From JAWXCB01 sp034440455 (GTDB lineage Bacteria > Bacteroidota > Bacteroidia > Chitinophagales > CAIOSU01): a stretch of 29,506 bases of DNA. The notes beneath the pieces are model-generated. The model saw nothing but the letters and a program-made list of their open reading frames with translations, had not been told where the DNA came from and searched no databases. Location: positions 1 through 29,506 of the forward strand of contig JAWXCB010000037.1 of NCBI GenBank assembly GCA_034440455.1, given 5' to 3'. Every line of letters starts with the position of its first letter. The stretch's first letter is position 1. The translations under genes were made by a program, and so were the position numbers. Of this stretch, positions 15,150-23,191 are shown piece after piece.

Positions 15150-16055
15150 ATGAAAAAATATTTCTCTCTTGCTTTGCTCCTCTGCCTGTTTTCTGTAACA
15201 CAAGCGCAGGATGATTTATTAAAACTGTTGGAAGAAGAAGAGAAAAAAGAACCGCAACAAACGGAACGTGTCATCAATACGTTCAAAGCCACGCGCATTA
15301 TCAACGGCTATTCTACCGAACTCACCGCAAAGAAAAACCTCCAATTTGTTATCGCGCATCGCTTTGGCAGCGTGAATTCCGGCTGGCGCGAATTCTTCGG
15401 CATTGATGATGCCGACATGCGCATCGGCTTGGAATACGGCATTTATGACTGGTGGAACGTAGGCATCGGGCGCAGCAGCGTAGGCGGCACAGTAGATTTA
15501 ACTACCCGCGTAAAATTTATGCGCCAGAGCAAAGGCGCGAAAAAAATTCCCTTTACGCTGGCAGGATACGCCAACATGGCTTTCGTCTCAAAAGAACAAC
15601 CGCCAGAAGTGGAAGTGATTCATCGCATCAGCTATGCTTACCAACTGATGCTCGCGCGTAAGTTCACGAAAAACTTTTCCTTTCAGGTGATGCCTTCCTA
15701 TCTGCATCGCAACCTTACGCCCACAGCAAATGACCCGAATGGAATTTTTTCTGTGGGCGCGGGCTTACGCTACCTTGTTTCACGCAGCATTGGACTGAAC
15801 CTTGAATATTTTCAACCCATCACCAAAAAAGAAGATGGAGAAATCTATATCGGCTCAATGGGATTCGGCATTGACATCGAAACAGGCGGGCACGTTTTTC
15901 AAGTTACTATTACCAACTCGCGCGGAATGATTGACCAACTTTACATCCCTAACAACAGCGGACATTGGTGGGATAAAGAAATTCACATCGGCTTCAACAT
16001 CAACCGCAACATCACCTTTGGCGCAGGCGGCAAGAAGGAAAAGAAGAAGGTTTAG
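15150..16055 (+). CDS. DUF5777-like outer-membrane beta-barrel protein
   Basis: A 301-residue protein with a signal peptide (residues 1-19, ending SVTQA-Q) and an acidic helical stretch (LLKLLEEEEKKEP). A long region of alternating polar and hydrophobic strands follows, as in outer-membrane barrels. Characteristic parts are TFKATRIINGYSTEL, FVIAHRFGSVNSGWREFFGI, RIGLEYGIYDWWNVGIGRSS and the last strands ending INRNITFGAGG. This fits the DUF5777 family, found mainly in Bacteroidota and of unknown function. The end is a basic tail (KKEKKKV) rather than a final aromatic residue. It is the last gene of the three-gene unit. Confidence 0.77.
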   Translation: MKKYFSLALLLCLFSVTQAQDDLLKLLEEEEKKEPQQTERVINTFKATRIINGYSTELTAKKNLQFVIAHRFGSVNSGWREFFGIDDADMRIGLEYGIYDWWNVGIGRSSVGGTVDLTTRVKFMRQSKGAKKIPFTLAGYANMAFVSKEQPPEVEVIHRISYAYQLMLARKFTKNFSFQVMPSYLHRNLTPTANDPNGIFSVGAGLRYLVSRSIGLNLEYFQPITKKEDGEIYIGSMGFGIDIETGGHVFQVTITNSRGMIDQLYIPNNSGHWWDKEIHIGFNINRNITFGAGGKKEKKKV

Positions 16056-16256
16056 AGAAATCCTTGGGGGAAGTTTCATTTAGCTTCTTGTTTATCGCAG
16101 TTCAATTATCCAATCAAACTTTTCGTTGTTGCGCAAACATCTTTTCTCTCCATGCAAAACCAGAAATTACTTCCCGCTATTCCATACTGCCTTGTAGTTC
16201 CTTTTTATAACTTTATGCTCTTGAGAGCAATCACCTAAATTTTTCAAATCACGTTC

Positions 16257-17216
16257 ATGCAATCATCATCTGACACGTCAAATTTCCTTTCCCTGCAATT
16301 GAAATTGAGCGAAGCAGAGCGGAACATTTACGCGCCTGCGGAGTTATTTGACCAACAGCGCTATGCGCCCGAAGAATATCTTGAAGAGCTTATTTCTCCG
16401 TATGGAAAACAAGGCTTGGAAATAGTAAATGGAAAAATAATTTGCAAGGAAACAAAAAAAGAAATTCAGACTGATAACAAGGTAATTAATCTGAAAGCTT
16501 CTACAACTGAAGAAAACAAAGAGTGGGCAAGACAGAATCTGCAGTTCTTGAATTATCATAAATCGCTCAGCGTTTACACGATGATTAATGCGATGCCCAC
16601 CATCAATTACTTCGCGGAATATTCAGGTTTGGCGAATCTGAAAAACGCAAAGGTGGTAGATGTAGGAGGCGGCACCGGACATTGCTTTTGCACGCTGTTC
16701 AGCTATCCGGAAACGATTGAATATTATTTGCTCGACCCGAATCTGAGAAAACTGCACGACCAGTTTATCCGATTATATCCAAAACTGCTGAAGTTAAAAA
16801 TGAAGCATATCTTATCCCATGCGGAATTTTTGCCTTTAAAAAATGAACTGGCAGATGTGGTTTTGTCTTATTCGGCAATTGACCACTATGCAGATTACAA
16901 GAAATTTGTGCAAGACGCGCACCGAATTTTAAAGCCGGGGGGATTATTAGTAATCAGCAGTCACTTAGACAGACCGAAAGCGCAGCGTTCTCAATACACT
17001 CCATTACTTGAAAGAATTATGTCCGATACTTTACCAGAACGTATCGCCCGCTACCGCTATTACAAAAAATATGCTGTGGGTAATGATGACCATACCTATC
17101 ATTTTGAAGACGCTTCTGAAATAGCCGACACGCTTCAGAAAAACGGATTTGAAATCACCATGAACCATGTTTATGCAGACAATTTTATTCTTCTGGCAAA
17201 AAAGATTGCTGCTTAA
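16257..17216 (+). CDS. Class I SAM-dependent methyltransferase with degenerate Trm112-like leader
   Basis: A 319-residue protein. The catalytic fold begins near residue 130, with motif I VVDVGGGTGHCF (133-144), an acidic ligand in YYLLDPN, and the post-motif ADVVLSYSAIDHY and ILKPGGLLVISS. These are typical of the Methyltransf_11 type. The N-terminal region (LISPYGKQGLEIVNGKIIC, then KETKKEI) resembles a Trm112-like zinc ribbon in which most cysteines are lost. The target is unknown. It starts the plus arm of the polysaccharide locus and is followed at 12 bp by a glycosyltransferase, so a sugar or glycan substrate is a fair guess. The 201-bp gap before it holds only a small hairpin (TGCTCT/AGAGCA, 16216-16229). 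Confidence 0.82.
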   Translation: MQSSSDTSNFLSLQLKLSEAERNIYAPAELFDQQRYAPEEYLEELISPYGKQGLEIVNGKIICKETKKEIQTDNKVINLKASTTEENKEWARQNLQFLNYHKSLSVYTMINAMPTINYFAEYSGLANLKNAKVVDVGGGTGHCFCTLFSYPETIEYYLLDPNLRKLHDQFIRLYPKLLKLKMKHILSHAEFLPLKNELADVVLSYSAIDHYADYKKFVQDAHRILKPGGLLVISSHLDRPKAQRSQYTPLLERIMSDTLPERIARYRYYKKYAVGNDDHTYHFEDASEIADTLQKNGFEITMNHVYADNFILLAKKIAA

Positions 17217-17228
17217 CAGCACTGCGTA

Positions 17229-18158
17229 ATGCCTTTGCAACAACCTAATAGCGCATTTTTTTCTGTAATCATTCCTACTTACAACAGAGCTGCGCAGTTG
17301 CATTTGCCTATTGAAAGCATCCTGAAACAAACATTTACTTCTTGGGAACTAATCATCGTTGATGATGGCTCCACTGACAATACGAAAGAAATAGTTGCGG
17401 CATATCAAGACCCGCGCATTCGCTACATCTATCAACAAAACATGGAACGAAGCGCTGCGCGGAATAATGGCATTGCTCACGCGCAGGGGCAATACGTGTG
17501 TTTTCTTGACAGCGATGATTATTACTTGCCCGAGCATCTCGCATCATTTCACCAAAAAATTCAAGAACACAAATTTCCTGTTGCTGTTTTCTATTGCAAC
17601 ACGCTTGAAGATAACAACGGCAAACTCATCTCATTTCCTCAGCCAAAAATTGAAGCAAGGAATAATGTGGAGTGGGTTGTGCTTGCTACGATGGGCAGCC
17701 CGCGCACATGCCTACATCACGCTATTTTCACAAAATATCAATTCAATCCTAAAGTGTCTGTTGGCGAAGACGTTGACCTTTGGGTGCGCGTATTGAAAGA
17801 ATATCCTTTGATACACAATGATGCCGCCACAGTGGTGTTTGTTGCGCATGGCGGGCGCACCGTAATGCGAGAAGAAAGCTATTTCGCCAGTCTTGAAAAT
17901 CTTAAAAGAATTATCCGGGAAGACAACGAATATTTCATTTCCGGTGAAGTAAGAAAAACTGTTTTATCAAACGCTTATCTGCGTATTGCTCAATATTACA
18001 TTGAAAATAAAAGTCGCGGAAAAGCTCTTTCAAACCTCGTGTTTGCATTTTTCCGCTTTCCCGCTCACCGCGCAAAGGAAAAATTTTATTTAATCCTTAA
18101 AGTGCTTCCGCTAACCGCGTTGTTCATTCGGTGGAAGGAAGGAAAATCTCATACCTAA
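17229..18158 (+). CDS. Family 2 glycosyltransferase (GT-A fold)
   Basis: A 309-residue cytoplasmic enzyme. It shows the GT2 motifs in order: VIIPTYNRAAQL (residues 13-24), VDDGSTDNTKEIV, the metal-binding LDSDDYYLPEHL and the acceptor-site acid in GEDVDLWVRV. The end is basic and partly hydrophobic (IRWKEGKSHT), and may touch the membrane. It transfers an activated sugar to a lipid-linked glycan during repeat-unit assembly; donor and acceptor cannot be named from the sequence. It lies 12 bp after the methyltransferase gene and 70 bp before the next glycosyltransferase. Confidence 0.9.
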   Translation: MPLQQPNSAFFSVIIPTYNRAAQLHLPIESILKQTFTSWELIIVDDGSTDNTKEIVAAYQDPRIRYIYQQNMERSAARNNGIAHAQGQYVCFLDSDDYYLPEHLASFHQKIQEHKFPVAVFYCNTLEDNNGKLISFPQPKIEARNNVEWVVLATMGSPRTCLHHAIFTKYQFNPKVSVGEDVDLWVRVLKEYPLIHNDAATVVFVAHGGRTVMREESYFASLENLKRIIREDNEYFISGEVRKTVLSNAYLRIAQYYIENKSRGKALSNLVFAFFRFPAHRAKEKFYLILKVLPLTALFIRWKEGKSHT

Positions 18159-18185
18159 GCTAATAGCAACAGCCGCTTATCTGCA

Positions 18186-18193
18186 TAAATTTG
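18186..18193 (+). promoter_or_regulatory. Possible -7 box (TAAATTTG) before the GT4 gene
   Basis: An exact TAnnTTTG match 35 bases before the TTG start at 18229, in the 70-bp gap between two glycosyltransferase genes. There is no -33 partner. Confidence 0.33.
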
Positions 18194-18228
18194 TAGAATC
18201 AATTCGTCTTAAAAACCGACAACTTAAT

Positions 18229-19356
18229 TTGAAAGTCTTACAGGTTATTCCGGATTTAAGAAAAGGAGGAGCTGAACGCATTTTAATTGACATCTGCAAT
18301 GAACTTGTCAAGAGAGGCGTGGAAGTGCTTCTGCTCAATTTCAGACCGGAGAATCACTATTCTTACTTAACTGAAAAGATAGAAAGATGGGTTATCCCAG
18401 CGCGCTTCGTTCCGTCAATTTTCGGGAAACCTTTAGCTGAATTGGAAGCATATTCAATCGCTGTACAAAAGTTTAAACCGGATGTCATCCACTCACATTT
18501 GTTTGAAGCCGAAATGGTGACGCGACAAGTAATTCATCCGGGCATAAAGTATGTCTCGCACCTGCACAGTAATATGGAGCAATTTCGAAAGTTTTCGTTG
18601 AGAACATTAATGGATAAGTCCCTACTGACAAATTTTCTTGAAAGAAAATTATTGCTTGCGCAATACCGGAGATGTTCAAATAATTTCATCGTCATTTCAA
18701 AACATGCTGAAGACTTTTATAAACAAGTATTGCCTGCTGATTTGAGAAGGTTGCAAATTTTAAATAATGCAATTGACTACAACAGGTTCTTCAAGAGAGA
18801 ACCCAACCAACTTCATATTCCTTTAAGACTTATTACCATTGGTCGGCTTGATGAAAATAAGAACCAGATTTTCTTGGTGAAAGTTGTTCGGTTATTGAAA
18901 AGCGAAGGCATACAAGTTCAATTGGATATTTTGGGCGAAGGACCTTTCCGCAAGCATATTGAAGGAACGATTTCTGATTGGGATTTAAAGGAACAGGTTA
19001 ATCTGCTCGGAAGCGTTAATCAAATTGAAGAACAACTCCACAAAGCGGACATTTATATTCATGCAGCGCGGAGCGAAGCATTCGGACTGGCAATCGTTGA
19101 AGCAATGGCAGCGGGATTGCCTTTCGTAATGCTGGATGCAAAGGGCAACCGCGACATTGCTGAGAATGGCAAGAATGGTTTTTTTATCACAGAAGAAAAT
19201 GTAAACGCTTTCGCGAATGCGATAAAAAATTTTATCAGTGCTCCGAAACGCTATTCTGAAATGTCAGATTATGCGAAAACTGATGCTGCAAAATTTGACA
19301 TAGTCCCTTACGCTGACAGGTTATTACAGTTTTATAATTCATGCGCGAAGAGCTGA
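18229..19356 (+). CDS. Family 4 glycosyltransferase (GT-B fold), TTG start
   Basis: A 375-residue enzyme. The N-terminal half opens with the GT4 signature MKVLQVIPDLRKGGAERIL, and the C-terminal half has ITIGRLDENKNQIFLVKVVR, a donor-site HAARSEAFGLAIVEAMAAG (the EX7E motif) and a short helix end. The first codon is TTG: the conserved start begins exactly there, there is no ATG or GTG near it in frame, and the frame upstream has no family likeness. The enzyme should act on the cytoplasmic face of the inner membrane in glycan assembly. It converges on the epimerase gene, with 35 bp between the stop codons. Confidence 0.9.
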   Translation: MKVLQVIPDLRKGGAERILIDICNELVKRGVEVLLLNFRPENHYSYLTEKIERWVIPARFVPSIFGKPLAELEAYSIAVQKFKPDVIHSHLFEAEMVTRQVIHPGIKYVSHLHSNMEQFRKFSLRTLMDKSLLTNFLERKLLLAQYRRCSNNFIVISKHAEDFYKQVLPADLRRLQILNNAIDYNRFFKREPNQLHIPLRLITIGRLDENKNQIFLVKVVRLLKSEGIQVQLDILGEGPFRKHIEGTISDWDLKEQVNLLGSVNQIEEQLHKADIYIHAARSEAFGLAIVEAMAAGLPFVMLDAKGNRDIAENGKNGFFITEENVNAFANAIKNFISAPKRYSEMSDYAKTDAAKFDIVPYADRLLQFYNSCAKS

Positions 19357-19389
19357 TAGTAATCCTGATTTTCTCGGCAGGCGATATAA

Positions 19390-19409
19390 TATCAAGCCTG
19401 AGCTTGATA
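19390..19409. terminator. Hairpin over the 3' end of the epimerase gene
   Basis: A perfect 8-bp stem TATCAAGC (19390-19397) / GCTTGATA (19402-19409) with the loop CTGA covers the last codons and stop of the minus-strand epimerase and faces the GT4 gene end. No good T-tract follows on either strand. Confidence 0.35.
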
Positions 19410-20348
19410 CCATTCGATAAAGTCCTTTAATCCTTCTTTGAATTTTTTCTTAGGCTGATAATTGAATAACGATTGCGCCTTTGATATATCAGCGTAAGTG
19501 ATATCTACATCGCCCGGCTGCATCGGCATTTTTTTGATATTGGGTTTAGCGCCCATCAACTCATACAGCGTGTCAATGAGTTCCTTCAGTGGAACGGGTT
19601 GGTTATTGCCCAAATTCACCGTGTCAAACACTTGTTCGTTTTGAATTACATATTGTAGCGCATTGACAACTCCCGACACCGTATCTTCCACAAAGGTGTA
19701 ATCGCGCGCGGTGCTGCCATCGCCATACATCGTAACCGGCTCGCCTTTTTGGATAAGTTCCACAAACTTGTGAATTGCCAAATCCGGGCGTTGTCTTGGT
19801 CCATACACGGTGAAAAAACGCAGGTTCAGAATATCTATCCCATAAAGATGATGATACACATGATTCAGCAGTTCGCACGAACGCTTTGTGTATGCGTAGG
19901 GAGAAATCGGCATATCCATCGTCACCGACTCTTTAAAGGGAATTTGCTTTGAGTTGCCATAGACCGATGAAGATGATGCAAACACTAATTTCTTTACCTT
20001 TCGCTCCAATATCCAATCAAGTATGTTTTGCGTGCCATTGATATTCACGCGCGTGTACCCTACAGGGTCTTTGATGGAAGGCAATACGCCTGCTTTTGCC
20101 GCCAGATGAATCACCGCATCCACAGGAGTTTCAATCTTTTTTAACTCTTCCGCATCTGTAATATCCAATTCATGAAATTGAAAATTTTGATGAGCAAGGC
20201 TATACTCAAGGTTTTTCCTTTTGATGGAATTTTTGTAGAAAGCATCAAAATTATCAATGCCGATTACCTTGTAATTCTGGTTCAGCAACCGCTCCGCAAC
20301 ATGTGAACCGATGAAGCCTGCGCAGCCTGTTAATAGAATAGCGCTCAA
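19392..20348 (-). CDS. NAD-dependent sugar epimerase, UDP-glucuronate 4-epimerase-like
   Basis: An extended short-chain dehydrogenase that epimerises a nucleotide sugar in the cytoplasm. The NAD site is TGCAGFIGSHVAERLL, the catalytic residues appear in ASSSSVYGNS and YAYTK (Y-x3-K), and the substrate part has LRFFTVYGPRQRPD and GDGSTARDYTFVEDTV. These are closest to UDP-glucuronate 4-epimerases. I place the start at the TTG at 20348 (MSAILLTGCAGFIGS), giving 318 residues. The ATG at 20417 would add 23 residues rich in Phe and Ile that the family lacks. It is the only minus-strand gene inside the plus arm and points toward a hexuronic acid in the glycan. Confidence 0.88.
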   Translation of the reverse strand: MSAILLTGCAGFIGSHVAERLLNQNYKVIGIDNFDAFYKNSIKRKNLEYSLAHQNFQFHELDITDAEELKKIETPVDAVIHLAAKAGVLPSIKDPVGYTRVNINGTQNILDWILERKVKKLVFASSSSVYGNSKQIPFKESVTMDMPISPYAYTKRSCELLNHVYHHLYGIDILNLRFFTVYGPRQRPDLAIHKFVELIQKGEPVTMYGDGSTARDYTFVEDTVSGVVNALQYVIQNEQVFDTVNLGNNQPVPLKELIDTLYELMGAKPNIKKMPMQPGDVDITYADISKAQSLFNYQPKKKFKEGLKDFIEWYQAQA

Positions 20349-20490
20349 TGGAAATTTTCCTGTAAAAATAAATTTTATGAAAGAGATTAAGAAGAATTGA
20401 TGATTTGGCATTTTCATCAGCGAAAAGATGAAATGAATGTTCTTAACTTAGGCGCGCAGAAAATTCACATCACCTGCATTTGCTAAACAG

Positions 20491-21438
20491 ATGTTAAACA
20501 ATAAATTAATAGCTGTTGTTGTTCCCGCCTACAACGAGGAAACCCAAATCATGAAGGTGACGGAAAACCTTCCTGAGTTTATTGATAAAATTGTAGTGAT
20601 TAATGACTGTTCAAAAGATAAAACCGGTGAGGTCATCGAAAAACTTGCCCTTAGCAATCCGCGCATTGTTCCCATTCATCATAACATCAACCGAGGAGTG
20701 GGAGGAGCCATTGCAACGGGATATGTTTGGTCGCGCGACCATGACATTGATGTTGCCGTGGTGATGGCGGGCGATGGGCAGATGGACCCTGCCGACTTGC
20801 CTGCCATTCTTGAACCGGTGGTAAACGGTGAAGTAGATTATTCAAAGGGCAACAGGCTTTTCACCGGAGAAGCTTATCGTAAAATTCCTAAGGCGCGCTA
20901 TTTTGGAAACAGTGTGCTCTCGCTGCTCACAAAAATCGCTTCCGGCTATTGGCACATAGCTGATTCGCAAACAGGCTATACCGCCATCAACAAAAAAGCG
21001 CTCCATCTCATTGACTGGAACCAAATGTATACCCGCTACGGGCAGCCGAATGATTTATTGGTGCGATTGAATGTTTTTAATATGAAAGTACGGGACATCC
21101 CCATTAAACCCGTTTATAATGTTGGAGAGAAATCAGGAATTAAAATCCGAAAAGTGGTTTTCACCATCAGTTACCTGTTGCTGAAAAAATTTCTCTGGCG
21201 TATGAAAGAGAAATATATCATCCGCGATTTTCACCCGCTTATCTTCTTCTACATCATGGGCTTTTTCTTTTTCCTGCTTACCATTGTGTTATCCATACGC
21301 CTGGTCTATTTTCTTGTTACTACAGGCAGTCTTCCTCCCATAAACACACTCACAATGCTCTTTTCATTTATGAGTTCTACCCTTTTCACATTATTTGCAA
21401 TGTGGTTTGATATGGAGTCAAACAAAGACCTCAAGTAA
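20491..21438 (+). CDS. Family 2 glycosyltransferase with C-terminal membrane anchor (DPM1/ArnC-like)
   Basis: A 315-residue enzyme. The GT2 domain shows VVVPAYNEETQIMKVTENL, INDCSKDKTGEV, the metal site MAGDGQMDPADLP and SQTGYTAINKKAL. Two hydrophobic segments follow (about 247-270, FFYIMGFFFFLLTIVLSI, and 283-305, TMLFSFMSSTLFTLFAM). This layout resembles dolichyl- or undecaprenyl-phosphate sugar transferases, which load a sugar onto a lipid carrier for use across the membrane, but repeat-unit transferases look similar. The ATG is 13 residues before the conserved strand. It is divergent from the epimerase and is followed at 33 bp by the WbpB-like gene. Confidence 0.9.
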   Translation: MLNNKLIAVVVPAYNEETQIMKVTENLPEFIDKIVVINDCSKDKTGEVIEKLALSNPRIVPIHHNINRGVGGAIATGYVWSRDHDIDVAVVMAGDGQMDPADLPAILEPVVNGEVDYSKGNRLFTGEAYRKIPKARYFGNSVLSLLTKIASGYWHIADSQTGYTAINKKALHLIDWNQMYTRYGQPNDLLVRLNVFNMKVRDIPIKPVYNVGEKSGIKIRKVVFTISYLLLKKFLWRMKEKYIIRDFHPLIFFYIMGFFFFLLTIVLSIRLVYFLVTTGSLPPINTLTMLFSFMSSTLFTLFAMWFDMESNKDLK

Positions 21439-21450
21439 GCAAGTCTTCAT

Positions 21451-21458
21451 TATATTTG
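21451..21458 (+). promoter_or_regulatory. Possible -7 box (TATATTTG) before the WbpB-like gene
   Basis: An exact TAnnTTTG match only 13 bases before the ATG at 21472. If used, the leader would be very short or absent. There is no -33 partner. Confidence 0.3.
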
Positions 21459-21471
21459 CCCCCTTTAAACG

Positions 21472-22503
21472 ATGAAAAAAATTCGGTTTGCTGTTGTTGG
21501 TTTTGGCTCTATCGGCAAGCGCCACGCAACCATTATCAACGGTCATGAAGATGCCGAGTTGGTTGCAGTTATTGATATAGATGATGCGAAGAAAAAAGAA
21601 GCGGAGCAACTGTTTAAAGTTCCTGCGTATGAAAATATTGATGCGCTGAAAAAAAATAACATTGACGCGCAGGTGATCAGTGTATGTACACCCAATAATT
21701 TGCATGCGCAGGTTGCCGTGCAGGCGCTTGACAGCAAATATCACGTCATTATTGAAAAGCCGATGGCGCTCACCAAGGCTGATTGCGAACAAATCATTTT
21801 CAAATCGCTTCATGTGTCACGGAATGTATTTGTGGTGAAGCAAAACCGCTATAGCCCGCCTTCAAAATGGCTCAAGTCGGTGGTGGAAAAAGATGCGCTT
21901 GGTAAAATCTACATGGTGCAAATCAACTGCTATTGGAATCGCGATGAGCGCTACTACAAGCCGGGCGACTGGAAAGGCGAACTTGCTAAAGACGGGGGTA
22001 CGCTCTTCACGCAATTCAGCCATTTTATTGACATTATGTATTGGGTGTTTGGCGACATTAAAAATATCCAGTCGCGCTTTGCCAATTTCAACCACAAACA
22101 AAATACGCAGTTTGAAGACAGCGGCACAGTGAGTTTTGAATTTGTAAACGGAGGTTTGGGGTGCATCAACTTTTCCACTTCGTGCTGGGATAAGAACATG
22201 GAAAGCAGCATCACCGTGGTAGGCGAAAAAGGCAGCCTCAAAGTAGGCGGGCAATACATGAACGAAATCGAATACTGCCATATCAAAGATTACCAGATGC
22301 CCGCGCTGGAAGCGACCAATCCGCCCAATGATTACGGACCCTACAAAGGCAGCGCGGCAAACCATCATTACGTGATTCAAAACGTAATTGACACCATTAA
22401 AGGGAAAAGCTCCATTGATACCAACGCGCTTGAAGGCTTAAAAGTGGTTGATATTATTGAGCGTATCTACGAACAGCGTGACCTCAAGAAAGTGTTCAGT
22501 TAA
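21472..22503 (+). CDS. wbpB: Gfo/Idh/MocA oxidoreductase, WbpB-like UDP-GlcNAc-uronate 3-dehydrogenase
   Basis: A 343-residue NAD-binding enzyme. Its Rossmann motif is VVGFGSIGKRHATII, followed by VISVCTPNNLHAQV and the catalytic-lysine motif IEKPMAL. The middle part (KQNRYSPPSKWLKSVVEK, YWNRDERYYKPGDWKGE, DGGTLFTQFSHFIDIMYW) matches the WbpB subgroup. WbpB oxidises C3 of UDP-N-acetylglucosaminuronic acid, using 2-oxoglutarate to recycle its NAD, so that an aminotransferase (WbpE) can add nitrogen. WbpD, which acetylates that nitrogen, is encoded 101 bp downstream. WbpE is not seen in the window. The name rests on motif likeness and the neighbours. Confidence 0.86.
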   Translation: MKKIRFAVVGFGSIGKRHATIINGHEDAELVAVIDIDDAKKKEAEQLFKVPAYENIDALKKNNIDAQVISVCTPNNLHAQVAVQALDSKYHVIIEKPMALTKADCEQIIFKSLHVSRNVFVVKQNRYSPPSKWLKSVVEKDALGKIYMVQINCYWNRDERYYKPGDWKGELAKDGGTLFTQFSHFIDIMYWVFGDIKNIQSRFANFNHKQNTQFEDSGTVSFEFVNGGLGCINFSTSCWDKNMESSITVVGEKGSLKVGGQYMNEIEYCHIKDYQMPALEATNPPNDYGPYKGSAANHHYVIQNVIDTIKGKSSIDTNALEGLKVVDIIERIYEQRDLKKVFS

Positions 22504-22617
22504 TCGGTTAATCTGGAATCAGTTTAACGATTAAGCAGAAGAGATGAAATGCAATCGCAAACGAATCAGCCAATTAATTGATTAACCAATCAACTATTTA
22601 ACCAATGAGCCAATCAA
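22501..22617. repeat. Hairpin plus three imperfect 16-bp CCAAT units before wbpD
   Basis: TAATCG(G)TTAA (22501-22511) pairs with TTAACGATTA (22524-22533) and begins at the wbpB stop codon. Further on, three 16-bp units start with CCAAT at 22570, 22586 and 22602 and end in TAA or CAA; the third covers the wbpD start codon. An extra CCAAT lies at 22610. TTGATT-AACC-AATCAA (22578-22593) can fold. This could be attenuation, a binding array or low-complexity drift. Confidence 0.5.
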
Positions 22618-23186
22618 CAAATATCTACATCCATCCATCCGCGTATGCAGATGAAGGCTGTGCTATTGGCGACAATACCAAAGTGTGGCACTTTTGCCAC
22701 ATTATGCCAAAAGCGGTGATAGGAAAAAATTGCAGCCTCGGGCAAAACGTGTTTGTAGCCAACAATGTGGTGATTGGCGACAATGCGAAAATTCAAAACA
22801 ACGTGTCGCTCTATGAAGGTGTAGTTTGTGAAGATGATGTTTTTCTTGGTCCCTCGATGGTATTAACGAATGTCATCAATCCGCGCAGCGGAGTAGAGCG
22901 CAAGTCGGAATACAAAAAAACCCTCATCAAAAAAGGCGCTACCATCGGGGCAAACGCAACGATTGTATGCGGCATCACGCTGGGTGAATATTGCTTCATT
23001 GCAGCAGGGGCGGTGGTGAATCGCGATGTACCCGCTTATGCCCTCATCGCAGGCGTGCCAGGCAAACAAATCGGATGGATGAGCAAAATGGGACATCGCC
23101 TCTATTTTGACGCAAGCAATGTTGCTGTTTGCAGCAGTTCGGGCGAAAAATATATTCTGGAAGGCGCTTCAGTGAGAAGATGCTAA
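22605..23186 (+). CDS. wbpD: WbpD-like UDP-3-amino-GlcNAc-uronate N-acetyltransferase
   Basis: A 193-residue left-handed beta-helix enzyme. Hexapeptide repeats run through most of the chain (IGDNTKVWHFCHIMPKAVIG, IGDNAKIQNN, IGANATIVCG), with the acceptor loop VLTNVINPRSGVERKSEYKK and the end AGVPGKQIGWMSKMGHRL followed by CSSSGEKY. This is the pattern of WbpD/WlbB, which acetylates the 3-amino group to give UDP-2,3-diacetamido-2,3-dideoxyglucuronic acid. The His in VWHFCHI and the Asn in VLTNV are the likely catalytic contacts. With WbpB upstream it supports a diacetamido-uronic acid route. It converges on the flippase-like gene, with only 5 bp between the stops. Confidence 0.92.
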   Translation: MSQSTNIYIHPSAYADEGCAIGDNTKVWHFCHIMPKAVIGKNCSLGQNVFVANNVVIGDNAKIQNNVSLYEGVVCEDDVFLGPSMVLTNVINPRSGVERKSEYKKTLIKKGATIGANATIVCGITLGEYCFIAAGAVVNRDVPAYALIAGVPGKQIGWMSKMGHRLYFDASNVAVCSSSGEKYILEGASVRRC

Positions 23187-23191
23187 CTCTC

